In this document: one piece after another, positions 8,717 through 14,559 of the stretch
How positions within the stretch are numbered: position 1 is the stretch's first letter
How the letters are laid out: each line of letters opens with the position of its first letter
NCBI GenBank assembly: GCA_030671985.1
Contig: DAOVHI010000018.1
Location: 1 to 14,559 of the forward strand
DNA from: a bacterium
Lineage (GTDB): Bacteria > JAHJDO01
Length of the DNA: 14,559 nt
Direction: 5' to 3'
Translations under genes and position numbers: made by a program
The notes under the pieces: model-generated
What the model was told of the DNA's origin: nothing
Database searches by the model: none
Seen by the model: the letters and a program-made list of their open reading frames with translations, nothing else

Positions 8717-9250
8717 TTATTTTTTCTCCCATGACCCTGTAATTCCGATTCTTCCTTTAAGGTTTTCTGGTACGGGCGGTTCTAATAACTGTCTTATAGC
8801 TTCAAAGACAATCTTGAACTGCTGATCATGCTGTTTATATTTCCCTTCTAATGTTTCAATTTTCCGTTGTAGATCTTTATGGGTTGCAAGTATTTCCCTA
8901 ATCTTAGTGAATGTTATCATGATTTGAATGTTTACTTGGATAGCTCTCTTACTTTTTAACACACTCGAAAGCATTGCTACTCCTTGCTCTGTAAAAGCAT
9001 GGGGTAAATACTTTCTATGCTGTCCTCTCTTTAAGCTTCCAAATTGGAATCTTAAAGAACTTAACTCGTCTTTGGTTAGTTTAAACATAAAAATTTCAGG
9101 AAATCTTTCAATGTTTCTTTTTACAGCCTTGTTTAAGTTCCCTGTAGTTACTCCGTATAACTCTGCTAAATCTCTATCTAACATTACCTTTAGTCCTCTG
9201 AGTAAAAATATTTTATTCTCTATTGTTTTTTGTAACGCCAGGCTTGTCAT
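8717..9250 (-). CDS. ORF6N-domain protein
   Basis: A 177-residue protein of the ORF6N family (KilA-N/Bro-related, first described in phage and viral DNA-binding or antirepressor-like proteins), common as lone bacterial chromosomal genes. Residues 10-97 form the ORF6N domain: the VMLDRDLAELYGV segment (22-34), AVKRNIERFPEIFMFKLT (42-59), and the strongly conserved AFTEQGVAMLSSVL (85-98). A short helical coiled-coil region follows (about 120-140), then the usual tail with FKIVFEAIRQLLEPP. The segment before the conserved core reads RGQHRKYLP rather than the common WGGRRYLP form. AGGAG precedes the ATG. The function is unproven; DNA binding is the family expectation. It starts 37 bases after the glycosyltransferase stop and probably shares read-through transcription or has a promoter I could not find. 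Confidence 0.88.
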   Translation of the reverse strand: MTSLALQKTIENKIFLLRGLKVMLDRDLAELYGVTTGNLNKAVKRNIERFPEIFMFKLTKDELSSLRFQFGSLKRGQHRKYLPHAFTEQGVAMLSSVLKSKRAIQVNIQIMITFTKIREILATHKDLQRKIETLEGKYKQHDQQFKIVFEAIRQLLEPPVPENLKGRIGITGSWEKK

Positions 9251-9287
9251 AATAATAGTCTCCTATTCAATATACCGTGCTTCGGGT

Positions 9288-10466
9288 TTACGCTTCTTGT
9301 CTTTCCTCTTTTTTTAATGCCCCATAAATCTCTAAAATGCGTTTTGCGTTGTGGTTCCATGTATAAGAATTTGATACCTTATGCCTTGCATTAGAGCCTA
9401 GTCTTTTCCTAAGCGCAGAGTCGTTGAAGAGTTTTATAATGCTGCTTGCAAGTTGTTCCTGATTCCCCGATTTAATTAACAACATCTCTTTTTCGTTTTC
9501 AAAGAACCTGTTCATTTGGCCTTCTGCCGGAGCAATAGTGGGTTTAGCCATTGCCATGTATTCAAAAATTTTAACGGGCGAACTGTAAATGCTCATATTT
9601 GGAAGAACTGTTATATCCATTGCCGCAATATGCGCAGGTATGTCATTGTATGGAACGGCGCAGGTAAAAGTAACAACATCATCTAACTTGTTATTCTTAA
9701 CAAGTTTTTTTAATTTAGGTTCTTCAAATCCTTTTCCAACTATAAGAAAGTGAATATCGGGTATCTGCTGTCTGCATTTTTCTGCCGCATCAAGAAGCGT
9801 AGGAAGATCTTGTCTTTTACTAAGGCTCCCGACAAACCCAACAACTTGTTTTTTTTCTAGTTTGTATTTTTTTCTAATGGAAATTCCTGATATCTCCGGA
9901 TTGAATTTTTCAAGATCTACGCCGTCAGGGATTTCAAAAACCTTGTTCTCATCTACGCCTTTTCTGATAACATAGTCTTTAAGATTATCCGTAGTTATGA
10001 TTATCGATCCAGCGCTTTTGAATATATTGTTTTCCGCATATCCGGCTAAAGACCTGAAATTTAATCTCCGTTTAGGACCCCACAGAAGAGCCGCATTAAT
10101 CTCTAACATAAATGGTATATTAAATTTTTGGGTCAGCTTCATCCCTGCGTTTCCATAAAGCTCATATCTTTCATAAATTAAATCAGGTTTCTCGATGTTA
10201 AATATGGTCTTGGCTTTTTTGTAGAATTTTCTGCTTGTGAGCGTCATTCTTAGATCAGCGCCCAATTTCTTTGATGTAAACGGAGATACTTCGTAGATCG
10301 CATACCGGCCATTTTTACGATTTCCTGTGCCAACATTTGTTGTAATTATAAATACTTCGTGGCCCAGTTTAATTAGTGCATTAATAACTTCGCGTATATG
10401 AATAGAAGCGCCCTTTACTCCCGTTATTGGAATTTGGCTGTCTTCACAGAGGTATGCTATCTTCAT
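9288..10466 (-). CDS. GT4-family glycosyltransferase
   Basis: A 392-residue retaining, GT-B fold glycosyltransferase expected to move a sugar from a nucleotide-sugar donor onto a growing surface glycan at the inner membrane face. The N-terminal half has the acceptor-side loop ITGVKGASIHIRE (14-26). The C-terminal half opens at VVGFVGSLSKRQD (208-220) and has FLIVGKG and the SSPVKIFEYMAMAKP stretch (295-309) that holds the donor-binding glutamate E302. The first glutamate of the usual E-x7-E pair is replaced by Y294, as in the YSSPxKxFEYMA subgroup. No membrane segment is evident. It starts four bases after the FxsA stop with only a weak AGG upstream, so coupling to fxsA is likely. The exact sugar and acceptor are unknown. 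Confidence 0.88.
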   Translation of the reverse strand: MKIAYLCEDSQIPITGVKGASIHIREVINALIKLGHEVFIITTNVGTGNRKNGRYAIYEVSPFTSKKLGADLRMTLTSRKFYKKAKTIFNIEKPDLIYERYELYGNAGMKLTQKFNIPFMLEINAALLWGPKRRLNFRSLAGYAENNIFKSAGSIIITTDNLKDYVIRKGVDENKVFEIPDGVDLEKFNPEISGISIRKKYKLEKKQVVGFVGSLSKRQDLPTLLDAAEKCRQQIPDIHFLIVGKGFEEPKLKKLVKNNKLDDVVTFTCAVPYNDIPAHIAAMDITVLPNMSIYSSPVKIFEYMAMAKPTIAPAEGQMNRFFENEKEMLLIKSGNQEQLASSIIKLFNDSALRKRLGSNARHKVSNSYTWNHNAKRILEIYGALKKEERQEA

Positions 10467-10470
10467 ACGG

Positions 10471-10863
10471 TCAGAACCTATTTATTTGAAACTTTTCTTC
10501 ATCCATCATTTGAGCAAGTTTTTTCTTCAGAAAATACTTTATCCATTTTCTTGTAATAGGGATTATGGCTATTAATCCAACAATGTCTGTGATTAAGCCG
10601 GGGGTAAGCAAGAGAAGCCCTCCTGCCAGTATCATCATGCCATCTAGAATTTCTTCCTTTGGCATAATACCAACAGAAAGTTGGTCTTGAACTTCTTTAA
10701 TTACTGTTAATCCCTGCCATCTTGCAAGCGAGGCGCCGGAAATACCTGTTATAATAATAATTAAAATTGCATTTAGGAGGCCAATGTGACGGCCGATTTT
10801 TATTAATAAAACCAGCTCTGTCATTGGAAGGAGTGTAAAGAGTAGAAGTAGGTAGAAGAACAT
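10471..10863 (-). CDS. fxsA: FxsA family inner-membrane protein
   Basis: A 130-residue membrane protein of the FxsA family. E. coli FxsA, when overproduced, relieves F-plasmid exclusion of phage T7; the native role is unknown. Hydrophobic segments are at about 1-22, 28-44 and 73-104, with the family motifs LLPxxELxLLIKIG (11-24), GASLARWQG (43-51) and GGLLLLTPGLITD (81-93). The C-terminal tail is basic and presumably cytoplasmic. The ATG lies 19 bases after the PilZ stop without a recognisable ribosome site, and the next gene begins four bases after its stop, so it sits inside a glycosyltransferase operon. Identification as FxsA is firm; a role in the sugar pathway is only suggested by position. 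Confidence 0.9.
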   Translation of the reverse strand: MFFYLLLLFTLLPMTELVLLIKIGRHIGLLNAILIIIITGISGASLARWQGLTVIKEVQDQLSVGIMPKEEILDGMMILAGGLLLLTPGLITDIVGLIAIIPITRKWIKYFLKKKLAQMMDEEKFQINRF

Positions 10864-10882
10864 AGTTAACTAGAGTAAGCGC

Positions 10883-11308
10883 TCATCTTTTATAATTCTT
10901 AACATATTCATCCCTAACATAGTTGCGAATTTTTATGCAGTCTTCATTCAGAATAAATGTAAATTTTATTCCGCATACATCTTTTTCCAGGTCTGTCCAG
11001 ATTACCCTGCCAACAGTGTCAATATCTTCCATATCTTCACCGGAAATTAAAATTCTTAGTTTTAATTCAGTTCCTTCTTTTATGCTTGTCCTTAAAAGTT
11101 TCTTTAGGTCCTCGTTTTCCAGACATAACCCGCCTTCGCAGATGTCTTTTGTATGTCCGTTATATTTTAATTCAACAGAATCCAACAGGTCAAATTGAAC
11201 AGGAATTTCTTTATCAATCTTAATAATCCCATATTTTACCTTAAAGGATTTCTCCAACCTTACATACTTTCTTCTGTTCTCCTGCGCATCTTTTTTTCTC
11301 CAAAACAT
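10883..11308 (-). CDS. Stand-alone PilZ domain protein
   Basis: A 141-residue protein that is essentially one PilZ domain, the bacterial c-di-GMP receptor. The RxxxR motif is RKYVR (13-17). The second motif, normally D/N-x-S-x-x-G, is DICEGG (55-60), with cysteine in place of serine, so binding is likely but not certain. The barrel strands end in GRVIW (100-104) and CGIKF (112-116). There is no output domain or signal peptide, so it would act by binding a partner, most simply one of the flanking glycosyltransferases. The ATG is four bases after the stop of the upstream glycosyltransferase gene, with GAGGG inside the end of that gene as ribosome site, implying co-translation. Confidence 0.88.
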   Translation of the reverse strand: MFWRKKDAQENRRKYVRLEKSFKVKYGIIKIDKEIPVQFDLLDSVELKYNGHTKDICEGGLCLENEDLKKLLRTSIKEGTELKLRILISGEDMEDIDTVGRVIWTDLEKDVCGIKFTFILNEDCIKIRNYVRDEYVKNYKR

Positions 11309-11312
11309 GTTT

Positions 11313-12458
11313 TTACCCTCTATCTAATTTAACGCCGCGAATTAAAGATTCATAGAGATTCTCTGTTTTTTCAACCATTTTGTCAATACTAAAGTTTAAC
11401 ACTCTTTTTTTTGCTTCCTGTCCCATCTTTTTTACCAGATCTTGATTGTTGATTATATTGAGACTATACGAAGCCAGATCTTCAGGAGATTGAGCAGGAA
11501 TAATAAAACCTGTTTTTTCGTGTTCAATAATCTCGCTGTTTCCTCCGACATTTGTTGCAATAACAGGTTTTTCCGCGGCCATAGATTCTAGAACTGTTAT
11601 TGAAAATCCTTCCATTAAGGAAGCCAAAACAGAAACATCAGACATTGCAAGAATCTGGGGAATATCATTTCGTAAACCTGCAAATATTACATTTTTAGCA
11701 ATTTTTAAATTATTTGACATGTCCCTCAATCGGTTTTCCAATGGACCGTCACCCACAATCAAAAATTTTACGTTCGGGTTTTTCTTTATTATTATTTGAG
11801 CTGCCTTTAAAAAATAACAGTGTCCTTTCTGTTGATGCAGACGTCCTATTATGGTTATAACTTTATCATCAGATTTTATCCCAAATTCTACTCTTTTTTT
11901 GTTTGTATCCACATTAGTTTGAAATTTTAAGATATCAACCCCGTTGTGAATGGTAATAATTTTATTTTCGGGTATCCCTATTTTATTAATATAGAAATCT
12001 TTAACTGCATCAGACACAACAATAATTTTATTTGTAATTCCTGCTAATACTCTGTCATTCAATTTTTGAGGAAATTTCTTCCATGAGTCTATGTTGTGTT
12101 CGTTGGCTATTATTACAGGGACGCCTGCCAGTTTAGCCGCAATTCTACCTGCAATGTTTGCTCTATAAAGATGAGTATGGACAATATCTATCTGCATCTT
12201 TTTCATAAGACGCGCCAATTTCAATATGCCCATTAGATATTTCCCGTCAAAATCCAGTCGAGCCCGCATTTTAAAATTAATGATAGGAACATTTAAGGAT
12301 TCCATAGTATCTGCCAGTTTATCCCGTTTAAAGAGGCAGCACAGATAAACCTTATATCGACGCTTGTCTAATCTTGGAAGTATGGATGTCAGCGTTCTTT
12401 CAACGCCGCCCATTTCGAGAGAAGGGATTATGCGAAGAACTTTAACTGGTTTATTCAT
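11313..12458 (-). CDS. GT4-family glycosyltransferase
   Basis: A 381-residue retaining GT-B glycosyltransferase, probably building a surface polysaccharide or lipid-linked glycan. The N-terminal domain has the MGGVER loop (16-21) that contacts donor phosphate and acceptor, and HTHLYRANI (94-102). The C-terminal domain has IGRLHQQKG (204-212) with the basic pair R206 and K211, FLIVGDGP, and the complete E-x7-E motif EGFSITVLE (283-291). All catalytic features are intact, unlike the second glycosyltransferase in this cluster. A good promoter (12468-12496) ends so close to the ATG that the message would start two or three bases before it, with no ribosome site. The PilZ gene follows after four bases. 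Confidence 0.92.
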   Translation of the reverse strand: MNKPVKVLRIIPSLEMGGVERTLTSILPRLDKRRYKVYLCCLFKRDKLADTMESLNVPIINFKMRARLDFDGKYLMGILKLARLMKKMQIDIVHTHLYRANIAGRIAAKLAGVPVIIANEHNIDSWKKFPQKLNDRVLAGITNKIIVVSDAVKDFYINKIGIPENKIITIHNGVDILKFQTNVDTNKKRVEFGIKSDDKVITIIGRLHQQKGHCYFLKAAQIIIKKNPNVKFLIVGDGPLENRLRDMSNNLKIAKNVIFAGLRNDIPQILAMSDVSVLASLMEGFSITVLESMAAEKPVIATNVGGNSEIIEHEKTGFIIPAQSPEDLASYSLNIINNQDLVKKMGQEAKKRVLNFSIDKMVEKTENLYESLIRGVKLDRG

Positions 12459-12467
12459 GACAGCGCT

Positions 12468-12496
12468 ATTGTATAGACAAGTATTAATTTGGTCAA
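12468..12496 (-). promoter_or_regulatory. Predicted sigma-70 promoter giving a near-leaderless message
   Basis: On the minus strand, TTGACC (12491-12496), a 17-base spacer and TACAAT (12468-12473); both boxes match five of six bases with ideal spacing. Only nine bases separate the -10 box from the glycosyltransferase ATG at 12458. A start six or seven bases after the -10 box would leave a 2-3 base leader. It lies in the 64-base gap after the EIIA-PilZ gene, so the downstream genes may be expressed independently of that gene. Confidence 0.55.
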
Positions 12497-12522
12497 GCTG
12501 AGCGACGCGGGCGATTTGAAAC

Positions 12523-13377
12523 TTAAGAGGAAGTTTTTATTTTATTAATAAATCGAGAAAGGGCTATTTCTGTTTCTTTGGCATCTCCGATAAATTTTAT
12601 TCCAGTATTACAATTCTCTTTCTTCTGTAAGAGCCAGATTATCTGCCCGTCTAATTCTAAATGTTTTTCAACATCAAGCACAGGAATTCTCACTTGAAGT
12701 TTGGTGTTTTCTTTTATTTTGGAGTCTTTCGTGTCTTTGTTCTTTGATAATTTTATGCAGATACCATCCGGACTTACATTTTTTGTGTAGCCGCGATATC
12801 CAATCAGATGTTTTTCTGAATTCCCACACAACCTTAACTCAACAGCTGTGTCAGCGGCATGTCGCGGGCGTTTTCTCCGATCTTGAGTTGTTTGTTCGTT
12901 TACATCATTTCTTTCAGCCGGAGATTTTTCCTCCATAACAATTAATTTTATTATATCTTCTGGAGATCCAGCGCTTGTCAAAGCGTCTCTGAAGGTTTTG
13001 TTTCTAAGAAGGCGGGATATTTCGGCTAATGTTTTTAAATGCGGACAAGTTTCTTTGCATGGAGAAACAACCATAAAAAAAAGATTTACAGGCTTATTGT
13101 CAATTGAATCAAAACTTACTCCTCTTTTTGATCTTCCAAAAACAATAATTTTCTTCTTTATAGATGGTACTCCAGCGTGTGGAATAGCAACACCTCTTCC
13201 TATCGCAGTGCTGCCAAGCGCCTCTCTGTTTAAAATGGCTTTATCTAGAGCATCTTCTGAGCGAATGAGTCCTTTTTTTATGATTGGAGATATCAACTCC
13301 TTGACCACGTCTTCTTTTTTACTAGACGAGAGATCCATAAGAACTAATTCTTTCCGCATAAAATTAGAAAGGTTCAT
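12523..13377 (-). CDS. PTS EIIA (PtsN/fructose type)-PilZ fusion protein
   Basis: A 284-residue two-domain protein. Residues 1-148 are a complete EIIA domain of the fructose/mannitol/Ntr class: GSTAIGRGVAIPHAG (55-69), with H67 the expected phosphohistidine, and the helix CPHLKTLAEISRLL (111-124). A charged linker (about 149-166) leads to a PilZ domain (167-284) with an intact RxxxR (168-172, RKRPR) and NVSPDG (200-205), the full NxSxxG c-di-GMP signature, then GQIIW (244-248) and TGIKF (258-262). No transport, DNA-binding or catalytic domain is present, so it looks regulatory, joining phosphotransfer state to c-di-GMP. No EI or HPr gene lies in this window. The ATG has GGAAG a few bases upstream. 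It sits between a PAS-LuxR regulator and the glycosyltransferase-PilZ genes. Confidence 0.87.
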   Translation of the reverse strand: MNLSNFMRKELVLMDLSSSKKEDVVKELISPIIKKGLIRSEDALDKAILNREALGSTAIGRGVAIPHAGVPSIKKKIIVFGRSKRGVSFDSIDNKPVNLFFMVVSPCKETCPHLKTLAEISRLLRNKTFRDALTSAGSPEDIIKLIVMEEKSPAERNDVNEQTTQDRRKRPRHAADTAVELRLCGNSEKHLIGYRGYTKNVSPDGICIKLSKNKDTKDSKIKENTKLQVRIPVLDVEKHLELDGQIIWLLQKKENCNTGIKFIGDAKETEIALSRFINKIKTSS

Positions 13378-13393
13378 TTATCTTCCATGTTTT

Positions 13394-13422
13394 TTTATAC
13401 TGAACGCATTTTAATTCTTCAA
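13394..13422 (-). promoter_or_regulatory. Predicted sigma-70 promoter for the EIIA-PilZ gene
   Basis: On the minus strand, TTGAAG (13417-13422), a 17-base spacer and TATAAA (13394-13399), matching four and five of six consensus bases. Transcription would start near 13387, leaving a leader of about ten bases that contains GGAAG. An alternative pair, TTGCTG and TAAAAT, overlaps just upstream. It lies in the 100-base gap after the PAS-LuxR gene. Confidence 0.4.
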
Positions 13423-13477
13423 AAAAGAAGCAGCAACGGGAGTTGTGCGGGTAGATAGCGGGTATATAAAATACCTG

Positions 13478-14559
13478 TTAAATAGTTTGGAGAAAAGAAA
13501 TTAAGTTAATATCCTTTTTAGATATTCCCATTTTATGTCTGATATTCTTACGGTGTTTTTCAACTGTTTGGTAGGAAATATTTAAAAGAGCGGAAATCTC
13601 TTTACTCGTGAGCTTGCCTTTTATCATATCGCAAATTTCAATTTCTCTTGGAGTTAGATTAAGTCTTTTCTCTCTTATTTTACGGCCAAACGAAGACACC
13701 AATTCTCCCAGATGGGTTTTTAATAAATCAATATATTTGTCGGAAGTATTCTCTAATTTAAGCTTCTCTAAAATCGGAAGCAATAATTCATTTACATTAG
13801 CTGCTATATTATCTTTCATTTTCCTTTTTTCCACTTCAATCTGCGCTATAATTTCACTGAGCGCAATATTTTTTTGCTCTAAAGCCAATTTTTGTTTCTG
13901 TAGCTTCTTTTCCGTCTCCATGCGCTTAGTGATGTCTCTTCCAAAGCTTACTGTTCCTTTAATTTTTCCCATCTTATACATTGGCGCGGTATTAACAGAA
14001 AGAATAATAATTTTGCCATTTTTATCGTAAATCTTTACTGTATATTGTTGACGATTACCCAACAAGGTTTTACGAAAGACTCTATTTGTCATTTTTAGAT
14101 CATCGGGATGGATAAAAGGAGCAAACGATTTCTTCTTCAAATCTTTGAGTTTATGTCCACTGACGGTTTCTGCTCTTTTGTTAGCAACCACAAAATTACC
14201 ATGGGTATCCAATACCCAGATCCAGTCATTAGCATTCTCCATTACTTGTCTAAAAAGATTCTCTGATTCTCTGATTTTCTCCTCTGTCTCCTTACGCTTA
14301 GTGATATCCCATGAAATTCCCAATAGCCCAATGATATTGCCACGTTTATCCTTAGCAGGACACTTGATTGTATATTCAGTGAATTCTCTTCCATTTATGA
14401 CGTATTTATCCTCTATTTCTTCTGTTTTTCCGGATTTGATGATCCTTCTATCGTCTGCCCTATATTTTTCAGCCATTTTTTTTGAAAAGAAATTATAATC
14501 TGTTTTTCCCGCAATTTCTTCTGGACTAATTTTTTTGTCTTGCGCAAAGCTTTTGTTAC
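13478..14559 (-). CDS. PAS-PAS-LuxR-type HTH transcription regulator (5' partial)
   Basis: The reading frame is open to the window edge, so the start is missing; an internal ATG at 14476 falls inside a PAS domain and is not the start. Of 359 visible residues, about 1-88 are a PAS domain that ends in GISWDITKRK (its N terminus lies outside), about 97-214 a second PAS/PAC domain (ENANDWIWVLD to GRDITKR), about 215-300 a helical linker, and 301-359 a LuxR/GerE DNA-binding domain (NLTPREIEICDMI, KEISALLNISYQTVEKHRKNI). There is no histidine kinase or receiver domain, so it is a one-component sensor regulator; ligands are unknown. It ends 100 bases before the EIIA-PilZ gene in the same direction and may control it, though that is inference. 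Confidence 0.9.
   Translation of the reverse strand, partial: NKSFAQDKKISPEEIAGKTDYNFFSKKMAEKYRADDRRIIKSGKTEEIEDKYVINGREFTEYTIKCPAKDKRGNIIGLLGISWDITKRKETEEKIRESENLFRQVMENANDWIWVLDTHGNFVVANKRAETVSGHKLKDLKKKSFAPFIHPDDLKMTNRVFRKTLLGNRQQYTVKIYDKNGKIIILSVNTAPMYKMGKIKGTVSFGRDITKRMETEKKLQKQKLALEQKNIALSEIIAQIEVEKRKMKDNIAANVNELLLPILEKLKLENTSDKYIDLLKTHLGELVSSFGRKIREKRLNLTPREIEICDMIKGKLTSKEISALLNISYQTVEKHRKNIRHKMGISKKDINLISFLQTI

Noticed and set aside
13374-13388. Four-codon leader ORF overlapping the EIIA-PilZ start
   Set aside because: Too short, and it begins at about the predicted transcription start, so it is probably chance.
13461-13475. Inverted repeat GGTAT/ATACC after the PAS-LuxR stop as a terminator
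   Set aside because: The stem is five AT-rich pairs and no T-run follows on the minus strand.
13478-14476. A complete 332-residue regulator starting at ATG 14476
   Set aside because: The frame upstream stays open to the window end and encodes the earlier part of the first PAS domain (SPEEIAGKTDYNFF), so this is a 5'-partial gene.

Overview
The window looks like chromosomal DNA from an AT-rich bacterium that I cannot place firmly. The hrcA-grpE-dnaK-dnaJ order and a DnaK lacking the roughly 24-residue insertion typical of proteobacterial DnaK are Firmicutes-like. A DUF4410-like lipoprotein, two PilZ domains and a PAS/LuxR regulator point more to a diderm, perhaps an uncultivated phylum such as Omnitrophota. 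That placement is inference. Most genes are tightly packed with Shine-Dalgarno sites, no gene-free stretch exceeds about 110 bases, and I see no convincing Rho-independent terminator, tRNA, rRNA, CRISPR array or insertion sequence.

Positions 1-4678 (+) hold the heat-shock operon: the cut-off end of a CIRCE operator at base 1, then hrcA, grpE, dnaK and dnaJ. The repressor HrcA and the DnaK chaperone with its two cofactors would be co-transcribed and autoregulated. Positions 4622-5652 (-) hold yjbQ and a translationally coupled lipoprotein gene whose 3' end runs 57 bases into dnaJ. Overlapping divergent promoters separate yjbQ from pcrA (5769-7898, +), a DNA repair helicase.

Positions 7907-9250 (-) carry two accessory-type genes, an HNH nuclease-like protein and an ORF6N-domain protein, lying between conserved blocks.

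Positions 9288-14559 (-) read leftward as one regulatory and surface-sugar block: a PAS-PAS-LuxR transcription regulator (5' end outside the window), a PTS EIIA-PilZ fusion, a GT4 glycosyltransferase, a stand-alone PilZ protein, FxsA, and a second GT4 glycosyltransferase. The last four genes are separated by 4, 19 and 4 bases. I infer a c-di-GMP-responsive glycan or exopolysaccharide module in which the EIIA-PilZ protein could combine phosphotransfer (nutrient) and c-di-GMP signals. This fusion and its neighbourhood are the most interesting part of the window.
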